Assembly: GCF_009727065.1 (NCBI RefSeq)
Contig: NZ_WNLP01000006.1
Span: 62,001-126,000 of the forward strand
Length of the DNA stretch: 64,000 nucleotides
Reading direction: 5' to 3'
Source: Bifidobacterium canis
GTDB taxonomy: Bacteria; Actinomycetota; Actinomycetes; Actinomycetales; Bifidobacteriaceae
In this document: piece by piece, positions 17,239-24,823 of the stretch
How the letters are laid out: every line of letters starts with the position of its first letter
Position numbering within the stretch: the stretch's first letter is position 1
Notes under the pieces: generated by a model
Databases searched by the model: none
What the model was told of the DNA's origin: nothing
The model's input: only the letters and a program-made list of their open reading frames with translations
Translations under genes and position numbers: made by a program

Positions 17239-18231
17239 ATGACCATTACTGTTTCCACTGACGGTTCCGCGCTTCGCAATCCCAACGGCCCAATGGGGTG
17301 GGCCTGGGCGGATCACAGCGACGGCGAGCACAACGAACACGTTCACTCGGGTGACTGCGCTGCCGGCGGCGCCACGAACGGCACCAATCAGATCGGCGAA
17401 CTGTGCGCCGTGCTTGAAGCACTGCGCGCGCATCCGGGCAGCGAAGACCTGTTGATCGAAACGGATTCGCAATATGCGATCAACTGCTCGACGAAATGGG
17501 TGTTCGGCTGGAAGAAGAACGGTTGGAAGAACTCCAAAAACGAGCCGGTGAAAAACGCGCAGATTATCAAGGCCATTGATGCCGAGATCAGCAAGCGTGA
17601 CGGCAAAGTCTCGTTCCGCTGGGTGAAAGGGCACGCCGGCAATGCGGGCAATGAGAAGGTGGATGATCTTGCGCGCGGTTATGCCACCGCTTGTGAGCAC
17701 GGCTCCCGCGACGGCTACCTGCCGAAGGAAGGCTGGCAGGCGCTGCTCGACTCCCCGTATGCCAAAGATGTGACCGTCCCCTCCGATGCGCAGCAACTGC
17801 TCGACGGCGCATTGAGCGCGCAGGAATACACTGCAGCACACGCCGTGCACACGGAAGAAGCTCCCCAGAGCGACGATCTCAGCGAGAGTGCTGAACATAA
17901 TGACCTCAATGAGAATATTGATTCGCAATCTGAGCAAACCGAACAATCTGAGCAATCGCAATCCCAGCACGCAGAACCGCAGTCCGCAGCATCTTCTCAT
18001 GCTGTGCAATCCACTCAGCCAGCGCAACCCAGCGGATTGCATCTCGCGCCCACAGGATTGGTTGCCGATGGCATCGTGCACCTGTCTCCCCCACCACAGT
18101 CGAGCCCGTATTATGACGGTCAGCCTCGCCGTATTCACGGCTACATCGAGGTGGACGCACTCGTGCAGGGTGACGGTTCCGTGGAACTCAAACAAGCGCG
18201 CTTCCTGATGCACCGTCGTGAAGATGCATAG
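17239..18231 (+). CDS. rnhA: Ribonuclease HI with long C-terminal extension
   Basis: Cleaves the RNA strand of RNA-DNA hybrids. The RNase H fold covers residues 1-155 with all four catalytic acids visible: STDGSA, GELCAVLEAL, IETDSQYAI and NEKVDDLARG. Beyond it lie about 175 further residues: a Gln/Ser/Glu-rich low-complexity stretch (about 200-270), then a more ordered end (residues YDGQPRRIHGYIEVDALV). Typical RNase HI is about 155 residues, so the tail doubles the length. The ATG at 17239 is used; an in-frame GTG lies three codons earlier. Confidence 0.93.
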   Translation: MTITVSTDGSALRNPNGPMGWAWADHSDGEHNEHVHSGDCAAGGATNGTNQIGELCAVLEALRAHPGSEDLLIETDSQYAINCSTKWVFGWKKNGWKNSKNEPVKNAQIIKAIDAEISKRDGKVSFRWVKGHAGNAGNEKVDDLARGYATACEHGSRDGYLPKEGWQALLDSPYAKDVTVPSDAQQLLDGALSAQEYTAAHAVHTEEAPQSDDLSESAEHNDLNENIDSQSEQTEQSEQSQSQHAEPQSAASSHAVQSTQPAQPSGLHLAPTGLVADGIVHLSPPPQSSPYYDGQPRRIHGYIEVDALVQGDGSVELKQARFLMHRREDA

Positions 18232-18311
18232 CATTCGTGAAACACTGTGTGAAACAGTTGTTCATTCGTGTTGATACGCGTTCGCAAGCTTCGTCTAGTA
18301 TGGAATGCAGG

Positions 18312-18327
18312 TTGCGAGCAATCGCAA
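18312..18327 (+). promoter_or_regulatory. Inverted repeat in the rpiA leader
   Basis: TTGCGA-GCAA-TCGCAA is a perfect six-base inverted repeat between a possible -10 (TAGTAT, 18296-18301) and the ribosome binding site AAAGGAG. It may be an operator or a small leader hairpin; no regulator can be named. Confidence 0.35.
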
Positions 18328-18354
18328 GTGTGTATGTACTCGTAAAGGAGAGTC

Positions 18355-19056
18355 ATGGATAAAGCACAGCAAGACGCAATGAAGAAAGAGGCTGGCATCG
18401 AAGCCGCCAAACTCGTCAAGAATGGCATGATCGTCGGCTTGGGCACCGGTTCCACCGTGCGCTTCCTGGTGGACGAACTCGGCCGCCGCGTGCAGGAGGA
18501 AGGCCTCCAGTTCACCGGCGTCACCACCTCCCGCCGCACGCAGGAGCAGGCCGAGGGCTATGGCATCAAGATCGTGAACATCGACGACGTTGACCACATC
18601 GACGTGTGCATCGACGGCGCAGATGAAGTCGATAAGAACTTCAACGGCATCAAGGGCGGCGGCGCTGCCCTGCTGTGGGAGAAGATCGTCGCCATCAACT
18701 CCAACAAGATCGTGTGGATCGTCGACGCCTCCAAGCTCGTCGACGTGATCGGCAAGTTCCCGCTGCCGGTCGAGGTCATTCCGTTCGGCGCGGCACACGT
18801 GATTGAGCGCCTCAAGGAGCGTGGCTACAAGCCGACGCTGCGTCTCGACGCGGAAGGCAAGCCGGTTCGCACCGATGAGAACAACTACGTCGTCGACCTG
18901 CACCTCGAGCGCATCGACAACCCTGCTGCTCTCAACGAAGACCTGATCAACATGGTCGGCGTTGTGGAAGACGGCCTGTTCCTCGACATGGTCAACGAGG
19001 TTATCGTCGGCGATCCGAACGGTCCTCGCACGCTTATCAACCCGAACAAGGCCTGA
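18355..19056 (+). CDS. rpiA: Ribose-5-phosphate isomerase A
   Basis: Interconverts ribose 5-phosphate and ribulose 5-phosphate, feeding the pentose steps that bifidobacteria rely on for hexose fermentation. The 233-residue product shows the phosphate-binding GLGTGSTVRFLVDEL, CIDGADEVDKNFN with the catalytic Asp residues, KGGGAALLWEKI with the catalytic Glu, and the conserved DNNYVVD-type motif as ENNYVVDLHL. Length is normal. A strong AAAGGAG precedes the ATG. Transcribed alone, with a strong terminator. Confidence 0.97.
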   Translation: MDKAQQDAMKKEAGIEAAKLVKNGMIVGLGTGSTVRFLVDELGRRVQEEGLQFTGVTTSRRTQEQAEGYGIKIVNIDDVDHIDVCIDGADEVDKNFNGIKGGGAALLWEKIVAINSNKIVWIVDASKLVDVIGKFPLPVEVIPFGAAHVIERLKERGYKPTLRLDAEGKPVRTDENNYVVDLHLERIDNPAALNEDLINMVGVVEDGLFLDMVNEVIVGDPNGPRTLINPNKA

Positions 19057-19080
19057 TTTTCAAGCCTAGCGAAACGTCAA

Positions 19081-19106
19081 GGCTCACACGTGAAAACGTG
19101 TGAGCC
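19081..19106 (+). terminator. Terminator of rpiA
   Basis: GGCTCACACGT and ACGTGTGAGCC pair perfectly around a GAAA loop and are followed by TTTGTTATT. Confidence 0.9.
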
Positions 19107-19158
19107 TTTGTTATTGCCGGCAAACGCAAGCGCTTACGAACTCCGTATACAAACAAAA

Positions 19159-19197
19159 TTCCCGCGACCACCAGAAACTGGCGACCACGGGAATCTA
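19159..19197 (-). terminator. Probable terminator of the bS22-like gene
   Basis: On the minus strand ATTCCCG and CGGGAAT with partly paired inner sequence (CCAG/CTGG around TTT) form a hairpin followed by TTTTG. It begins 32 bases past the stop. Confidence 0.6.
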
Positions 19198-19228
19198 AAA
19201 GCTTTAAGCGTGCTGAACACGTGTAAGA

Positions 19229-19318
19229 CTACTTGCGCTGGTGGCGAGTCTTACGCAGCAGTTTGCGGTGCTTCTTCTTGCTCATCCGCTTGCGGCGCTT
19301 CTTGATGACCGAGCCCAT
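19229..19318 (-). CDS. bS22-like small basic ribosomal protein (AURKAIP1/COX24 domain)
   Basis: A 29-residue, extremely basic peptide beginning MGSVIKKRRKRMSKKKHRKL and ending RKTRHQRK. The composition and the KKRRKRM-KKKHRKLLRKTR pattern match the actinobacterial AURKAIP1/COX24-domain proteins, shown in mycobacteria to be a small-subunit ribosomal component. GGAGG lies seven bases before the ATG, which supports real translation. It is monocistronic, with a terminator downstream. Confidence 0.85.
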   Translation of the reverse strand: MGSVIKKRRKRMSKKKHRKLLRKTRHQRK

Positions 19319-19418
19319 CTCAAGCCTCCGTTCCTATATCTAAAGATTGCAACTTGCCCTATTCTACACATGCGAGCCGACTTTACGCCGACTTCATGTG
19401 TCTGCTCACTGTTCTATC

Positions 19419-20033
19419 TCACAGCGGGAACAGCTGATAGATCGAAACCACGGAGTCCTTCGCTCCCGTGGCGCTGAACACCACGGTGTCGTTGCGCCAT
19501 ACCGCCGTAGCTTTCGTGTCGTCGTCTTCGTTCGCCTTCACGTCATATTTTCCAACGACTTCACCGGAGACTTTCACCGCCCCCTGCGCGAGCGAAGACC
19601 CTTTGAGCTGCCCAGTCAACGTGTTGTATTGATTCTGCGCTTTCGTCGCATCGCTCCACTGCCCCACAGTGAGCGTCACGGCGTCTTTGTCGGTTCCATT
19701 CGAATACACGATCTTGTATTCCTCCACTGGCGAGGAATCAGACCACACGTCGGTGGTGTCGGCTTGCGTGCGGGCGAAATTCGAAACGTGGTCTGGCATC
19801 GCTTTCAGCAGATCGCTGGCATTGGTCGGCAGTGCCTTCGCCTCTATAGTGGCTTTTGAAGCGGTGGCAGTGGGCACCGACGCGGCTTTCGGCGTTTCGC
19901 GCACAGCCCACCCCGGCCATGCGAATGCGGAGATCAGCGCCAATACGAACAATGCCGTGAACACGGCGACGACGATGCGCACTCGACGCAGTGAATGAAC
20001 CGTGGAACCATTGGAACTGCCGTTGTTTGCCAT
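19419..20033 (-). CDS. Single-pass membrane protein of unknown function
   Basis: A 204-residue protein starting MANNGSSNGS. A basic cytoplasmic head (RRVRIVV) leads into one membrane segment (about 20-42), then an Ala/Thr-rich stalk and a folded extracytoplasmic domain of about 135 residues with no motif I recognise. The segment VEEYKIVYSNGTDKDAVTL and VGKYDVKANEDDDTKATAVW suggest a beta-rich sensor- or lipoprotein-like fold. The in-frame sequence before 20033 is Cys/Val-rich and not membrane-protein-like, so the ATG at 20033 is preferred. Divergent from radA. Confidence 0.75.
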   Translation of the reverse strand: MANNGSSNGSTVHSLRRVRIVVAVFTALFVLALISAFAWPGWAVRETPKAASVPTATASKATIEAKALPTNASDLLKAMPDHVSNFARTQADTTDVWSDSSPVEEYKIVYSNGTDKDAVTLTVGQWSDATKAQNQYNTLTGQLKGSSLAQGAVKVSGEVVGKYDVKANEDDDTKATAVWRNDTVVFSATGAKDSVVSIYQLFPL

Positions 20034-20244
20034 ATGGTTATCTTGGCACAGCCGCATGACGGTTGTCGGTGGCGCATAGACGCGCACGTACCAGCCGCAC
20101 ACGCTCCGCACACAAGAGCACATTGGCGCCGAGCATTGGAACATTCGAAGAGCCGCCGCTGTTGAATCTGCGGATAACGGCACACCATTGCACTCAGAGT
20201 TGGTGCGCGAGCGGTTATAGTGAGTGTGTTGTGGGAGGCGAGCA

Positions 20245-21660
20245 ATGGCGAAGAAAAACGTGAGCTATGTGTGCACCGAATGCGGTTGGAGTGGCGGAAA
20301 GTGGTATGGTCGCTGCCCTGAATGCGGGCAATGGGGCACGATCGAGGAGTTTCACGAAGCTCCCGCCCCCGCTGGTTCGCGCACTCCAGCTCCCGGCAGA
20401 ACGTCGCGCACCGCCGTCTCGCTGCCGAACGTGCAGAGCGCAGCCCAGCCGATCACTGCCATCGACACTGATTCCGTGAACCGTTTGGGCACCGGCTTCG
20501 AGGAGTTCGACCGCGTGCTCGGCGGCGGCATTGTGCCCGGTTCCGTGGTGCTGATCGCCGGCGAACCCGGCATCGGCAAATCGACGCTATTGCTGGAGAC
20601 CGCCGGCAATATCGCGAAAACCAACACTTCCGGCACTGTGCTGTATATCTCCGGCGAGGAGTCTCAGGCACAGGTGAGATTGCGCGCCTCGCGCATCAAC
20701 GCCGTCGAGGAGAATCTGCTGCTCGCCTCCACAACCGATTTGTCGACGGTGCTGGGGCTCATTGAAACGGTGAAGCCGAAACTCGCCATCGTCGATTCGG
20801 CACAGACGATCGTCTCGCAAGACGTCGATGGCATTTCCGGTGGCTCCACGCAGGTGCGTGAAGTGGCGAGCGCGCTTATCGACACGGCGAAATCGCTTGA
20901 CGTGCCGGTGCTGCTCGTGGGGCATGTGACGAAAGACGGCACCATCGCCGGCCCGCGCACGTTGGAGCATTTGGTTGACGTGGTGTGCCAGTTCGAAGGC
21001 GAATCGCAGACGGCGCTGCGCTTGCTGCGCGCGGTGAAGAACCGTTTCGGCCCGACCGACGAGGTGGGCTGCTTCGACATGAGTGGCATCGGCATTGAGG
21101 AGGTGCGCGACCCCGCCGGCCTTTTCCTCTCGTCGCAAAGCGAGCCGGTGGAGGGCACGTGCGTGACGTTCACGCTCGACGGGCATCGCAGCCTGCCGGT
21201 TGAAGTGCAGGCGCTCGTCACCAACTCGGTGCTTCCCACTCCCCGCCGTGCGGTCAATGGCGTGGACTCCAATCGCATCGCAATGCTCGTGGCGGTGCTC
21301 TACCGGCACGGTGGCATTTCGTTGCTGCAGAATGACTTGTATATTTCGACGATCGCCGGTGGCACCGCGAAGGAACCGAGCTGTGATCTGGCTATTGTGG
21401 CTGCGTTGGCGAGCGCCGCGCTTTCCCGCCCAATCGACAGGAACACGTGCGCGGTCGGCGAGATTTCACTAACCGGTCAGGTGCGCCCCGTGCCCCGCTT
21501 GGAATATCGCCTACGCGAAGCCGCTCGTTTGGGCTTCACGAAGGCGATCGTGCCGGTGACGCAGAAACCGTTGCATGTTGACGGCATGCAACTCGTCACT
21601 GCGAGCACGCTGAAAGACGCGCTGCATGCGTTGGGTCTCAATAAGAAACGCAGCAGATAA
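20245..21660 (+). CDS. radA: DNA repair protein RadA (Sms)
   Basis: A RecA-like ATPase that promotes branch migration of recombination intermediates. The 471-residue product starts with a four-Cys zinc finger (CTECGWSGGKWYGRCPECG), followed by the ATPase with Walker A GEPGIGKST, the RadA-specific KNRFGPTDEVGCF motif and a Lon-protease-like C-terminal domain (about 290-460). The ATG at 20245 has GGGAGG just upstream, better than the GTG at 20224. The last codons and stop lie inside the long AT-rich palindrome. Confidence 0.96.
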   Translation: MAKKNVSYVCTECGWSGGKWYGRCPECGQWGTIEEFHEAPAPAGSRTPAPGRTSRTAVSLPNVQSAAQPITAIDTDSVNRLGTGFEEFDRVLGGGIVPGSVVLIAGEPGIGKSTLLLETAGNIAKTNTSGTVLYISGEESQAQVRLRASRINAVEENLLLASTTDLSTVLGLIETVKPKLAIVDSAQTIVSQDVDGISGGSTQVREVASALIDTAKSLDVPVLLVGHVTKDGTIAGPRTLEHLVDVVCQFEGESQTALRLLRAVKNRFGPTDEVGCFDMSGIGIEEVRDPAGLFLSSQSEPVEGTCVTFTLDGHRSLPVEVQALVTNSVLPTPRRAVNGVDSNRIAMLVAVLYRHGGISLLQNDLYISTIAGGTAKEPSCDLAIVAALASAALSRPIDRNTCAVGEISLTGQVRPVPRLEYRLREAARLGFTKAIVPVTQKPLHVDGMQLVTASTLKDALHALGLNKKRSR

Positions 21661-21700
21661 TAATATTAATTATTATTAATAATTAATATTATTATCTGCT
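21652..21700. terminator. AT-rich perfect palindrome between convergent radA and ribF
   Basis: Two exact 23-base arms (21652-21674 and 21678-21700) flank a three-base loop; each arm is 20 A/T out of 23. The left arm includes the last two sense codons and TAA of radA. It probably terminates both convergent transcripts, although its base composition differs sharply from the GC-rich terminators elsewhere in this window. Confidence 0.75.
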
Positions 21701-21711
21701 GATTATTTATA

Positions 21712-22995
21712 TTATTTACTCAGCATGTCTCGCGTCTGCTCGACGTTGTGCTTGAGCTCGTCGACGAGTTCCTCGGTGGTGTCGAATTTGATCTGCGGGC
21801 GCAGGAATCCTTCGAATTCCACGCGAACTCGATGCCCATACAAGTCGATCCAATCATCGGTGAGCGCGTACGCTTCGAGCACGCGCTCGTTGCGCCCGGT
21901 CTGCTCGCTGTATGTCGGCTTCGTACCGATCGAGATGGCCGCCGGCCAGCGGAACGGTGACTCGGGAGCCAGCCTGCTGTCGATCGCGCTCGATGAGAAG
22001 CGGTGCGACACGATCGGAGTATCGCTCACGGTGACGCTTGCCAGCGGCTGCTGTTCCTCAGGGTTCGGTTTGCCGCTCAGTTCCTGCTGATCGCGCTCAT
22101 AATCGTCTGCGGGGCCGAGATCGATGAGCCAACCAGCATACACGCCGTCAACCGGCAGATAGCCTTCGATCGGCTCCTCCAGATTCGCGGTCGGGAAGCC
22201 GATCGTGCGGCCGCGCTCCTCGCCGTGCGTCACGGTGCCCTCCACACCGTGCGGATGCCCGAGAATGGCGTTGGCGTCACGCACACGCCCTTGGCTGAGC
22301 AGGTATCGCACGTTCGTGGAGCTCACGCTGCGTACTTCGCGCGCATTGTTCTTCTTGCTCCAGCTGCGGCGCTCGTCTTTGTTGAGTCCGGCGAGCGGAT
22401 CGCCCGGCTCGCCTGGTTCTTCGGGAGCGATCGGCTTGAATTGCGCCGGCACGCGCACTTTGCCGTCATCATCAGTGATCACTTCGAGTTCGAACACGCC
22501 GGTCGCAGCGGCGAGATCCTGTATTTTCTTGATGTCTCCCTCGAGTTTGGCGCCCATGCGCGCGTCTTCGCCGAGCACGAGCAGGCGCATGCCCACCTTG
22601 CCCACAAGCTGCCCCAAGAAGAATCTGAACGATTTCTCCGAAAACGCGAGCGTATAGCGCACGATCAGCACATAGTCCACGTGCATGGCGCTCAGCATGC
22701 GCAGGCGCGCGTCCACGGCAGTGATGGCGTCCGGGTCATGCACGTTCGCGGGCACGTCCATGCCGGCGTGTGCCTTCGCGTATGCGTGCACGAATGCGGG
22801 GCGCGGGTCGAACATGATGACCACCGAGTATGCGTTGAGTTCTTTCGCTCGCTCCACAGTGCGCGCGATCACGCGCCTGTGGCCGCGGTGCAAACCGTCG
22901 AACGCGCCGACCGTCACAACCGACTTCTTCGTTGTGCTCAGCGTCGGCCATGCGATGTTGCCGCTTGGGTCTGGTGTCAGGCGAAAAATATCCAT
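21712..22995 (-). CDS. ribF: Bifunctional riboflavin kinase / FAD synthetase
   Basis: Makes FMN from riboflavin and then FAD. The N-terminal nucleotidyltransferase domain shows VTVGAFDGLHRGHRRVI and the SSTNVRYLL motif. The C-terminal flavokinase domain shows GRTIGFPTANL, ISIGTKPTY and the catalytic-region EFEGFLRPQIKFD. At 427 residues it is about 100 longer than typical. The extra sequence is in two charged insertions, near 195-225 (Glu/Pro/Gly, then NKDERRSW) and near 300-345. First gene-order neighbour of truB and rbfA, with seven bases between truB and ribF, so co-transcribed. Confidence 0.95.
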   Translation of the reverse strand: MDIFRLTPDPSGNIAWPTLSTTKKSVVTVGAFDGLHRGHRRVIARTVERAKELNAYSVVIMFDPRPAFVHAYAKAHAGMDVPANVHDPDAITAVDARLRMLSAMHVDYVLIVRYTLAFSEKSFRFFLGQLVGKVGMRLLVLGEDARMGAKLEGDIKKIQDLAAATGVFELEVITDDDGKVRVPAQFKPIAPEEPGEPGDPLAGLNKDERRSWSKKNNAREVRSVSSTNVRYLLSQGRVRDANAILGHPHGVEGTVTHGEERGRTIGFPTANLEEPIEGYLPVDGVYAGWLIDLGPADDYERDQQELSGKPNPEEQQPLASVTVSDTPIVSHRFSSSAIDSRLAPESPFRWPAAISIGTKPTYSEQTGRNERVLEAYALTDDWIDLYGHRVRVEFEGFLRPQIKFDTTEELVDELKHNVEQTRDMLSK

Positions 22996-23002
22996 GATTC
23001 CT

Positions 23003-24010
23003 CTATTCCTCCGTGTTGCTCGCGGTGTTCGCGCCGAACACGGTCACCGGTTTGATTTCGTGCGAATTCGCGGGAGCGACTATGGCCACCACATCCGTGC
23101 CGCCCGCTATCGCCGCGCTCACTGTGCCAATGGCGCCGGGTATGCGGCGCCCGAAGCGTAATTCATCTGTCTGCTCGCCGGTCACGTCGATGGTCGGCAT
23201 CGTCAGCTGCGCGGCCTGCGCCATCGTCAGCATGGCGTCGCGCACGGCGTTCTCGTCGTCGAACACCGCTCGATTGCGAGTTACTTGTTCGCCGTCGCGG
23301 TTCGTGAATGTGCGCGTCTGCGCATGTGCGTGCACGATATGCGGATTATCCGCGCGGAACTCGCCCACCGCGAGTCTGCGCAACCGTGTCAGGTGCGCGC
23401 CGCAACCGAAGTCTTCACCCAAGTCTCTGCCGAGCGCGCGAATATACGTGCCCGCCGAGCATGTGACGCGCACATTGACGTCAAACACTGCTTCGCCGTT
23501 CGGTGCAGTGTTTCGAGCGCCATCGATGACGTCGAAGGCGTGAATGGTCACCAGTCGCGAGGCAAGATGCACCGACTCCCCTGCGCGCGCGAGATCATAC
23601 GCGCGTTTTCCGTTGACTTTTATAGCCGAGAAAGTGTTCGGAGTCTGTTCGATAGCGCCCAGATATGCGGATTCTACGCGTGCGCGTATCTGCTCGAGCG
23701 TGGGCAGCGGTGCGCCGGCGTTCTCTGAAGCGAGCACTTCTCCGTCGGCGTCATCGGTCGTGGTTCGCTGACCGAAGCGGATGGTCGCGCCATAGGTTTT
23801 CGTGTGGTCGACGATGTATTGCAGCAGTTTCGTGGCCTGCTCGACGCCGATGACGAGCACGCCGGTGGCCATCGGGTCGAGCGTGCCTGCGTGCCCGACA
23901 CGTTTGGTGTGCAAAGCGTGACGCACCGCGGCCACGACGTCATGACTCGTCACGCCCTGCGGTTTGTCGACTATGAGCACACCGGATGGTCCGTCAGCTG
24001 CTTTGCTCAC
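23003..24010 (-). CDS. truB: tRNA pseudouridine(55) synthase TruB
   Basis: Makes pseudouridine at position 55 of the tRNA T-loop. The 335-residue product has the catalytic Asp in GHAGTLDPMATGVL, preceded by LIVDKPQGVTSHDVV, and the conserved YDLARAG and CSAGTYIRALGRDLG motifs. A C-terminal extension of about 100 residues with PUA-like features is normal in actinobacteria. It starts three bases after rbfA, in the order rbfA-truB-ribF common to bacterial translation-factor clusters. Confidence 0.96.
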   Translation of the reverse strand: MSKAADGPSGVLIVDKPQGVTSHDVVAAVRHALHTKRVGHAGTLDPMATGVLVIGVEQATKLLQYIVDHTKTYGATIRFGQRTTTDDADGEVLASENAGAPLPTLEQIRARVESAYLGAIEQTPNTFSAIKVNGKRAYDLARAGESVHLASRLVTIHAFDVIDGARNTAPNGEAVFDVNVRVTCSAGTYIRALGRDLGEDFGCGAHLTRLRRLAVGEFRADNPHIVHAHAQTRTFTNRDGEQVTRNRAVFDDENAVRDAMLTMAQAAQLTMPTIDVTGEQTDELRFGRRIPGAIGTVSAAIAGGTDVVAIVAPANSHEIKPVTVFGANTASNTEE

Positions 24011-24013
24011 CGG

Positions 24014-24652
24014 TTAGTCCTCCACGCGCTCGATCGTAGTATCTGGGTTGGTGTCGGCAGCATCCGCAGGATCATCGTCGCTGGCGGCCACGTCGTCGGC
24101 GTCGTCGTCGAAGTCCTCAAGTTCCTCGACTTCCACGACATCGCCGGAGTATTCGGTGTAGTCATCTTTGTCGTCGTGCTCTTCGGCGTCGAGAGCCTCC
24201 TCTTCGGCCTGTTCCACGGCGTCGTCGTGACGGTATGGGTCGGCGTCGCCTGCGTAGTTGGCGTTGGCGCGCATTTTGGCGAGTTCTTCGTCACGCTTGC
24301 GTGCCAGCGAGAGAATGTCTTCGATCTCATGCGCCTCACCCGGCACTTCGTCGAAGATGAATTGCAGCGCTGGAGTCAGGCGCAGTCCGGCTTTGGCACC
24401 GACCATCGTGCGCAAACGGCCTTTCGCCTGGTTCAGTGCTTCCTTCGCACGCTTGCGTTCGCCTTCCTCGTGGCCGTCTCGCCCGAGCGTCGTCCAATAC
24501 ACTTTGGCGAGCTGCAGATCGTTCGTCACTTTCACGTCGGTTATCGTCACGTTCTTCAAACGCTTGTCGTGCAACGTCGACTCCATGTTCGACGCGATCA
24601 CACGCTGAATCAGTGCCGCGATGCGCGCGGCGCGTGGATTGGTTCCTTGCAT
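24014..24652 (-). CDS. rbfA: 30S ribosome-binding factor RbfA with acidic tail
   Basis: A KH-fold late 30S maturation and cold-shock factor. Residues 1-115 carry the family core (NPRAARIAALIQRVIAS, ITDVKVTNDLQLAKVYWT, LRLTPALQFIFDEV). Residues about 120-212 form an added, strongly acidic Asp/Glu-rich tail that standard RbfA (about 120 residues) lacks; tails of this type occur in actinobacteria. Separated from infB by a terminator-like hairpin, so it may have its own promoter. Confidence 0.93.
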   Translation of the reverse strand: MQGTNPRAARIAALIQRVIASNMESTLHDKRLKNVTITDVKVTNDLQLAKVYWTTLGRDGHEEGERKRAKEALNQAKGRLRTMVGAKAGLRLTPALQFIFDEVPGEAHEIEDILSLARKRDEELAKMRANANYAGDADPYRHDDAVEQAEEEALDAEEHDDKDDYTEYSGDVVEVEELEDFDDDADDVAASDDDPADAADTNPDTTIERVED

Positions 24653-24732
24653 ATGTGTTCCTTACCTATCACGATGTTTCACGGTATTCGCTGTGTTCCA
24701 CAGTAGTCGAAAACCCTGTCTGTGCACATGAA

Positions 24733-24771
24733 AGGAAAACGCCCATAGCCAAATGGCCTGGGCGTTTTCCT
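24733..24771 (-). terminator. Terminator of infB
   Basis: AGGAAAACGCCCA pairs with TGGGCGTTTTCCT around a 13-base loop; the minus-strand transcript ends TTTTCCTTTC. It separates infB from rbfA-truB-ribF. Confidence 0.8.
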
Positions 24772-24823
24772 GTTCACGCTTGCCTATGCCGTCGTGCCCG
24801 TTGCTCGCGACGGCCGCTTGCGC

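Noticed and set aside
19110..19145. LacI-like palindrome (AAGCGCTT) after rpiA
   Set aside because: It lies downstream of the rpiA terminator and between convergent genes, so it cannot act as a promoter operator for either.
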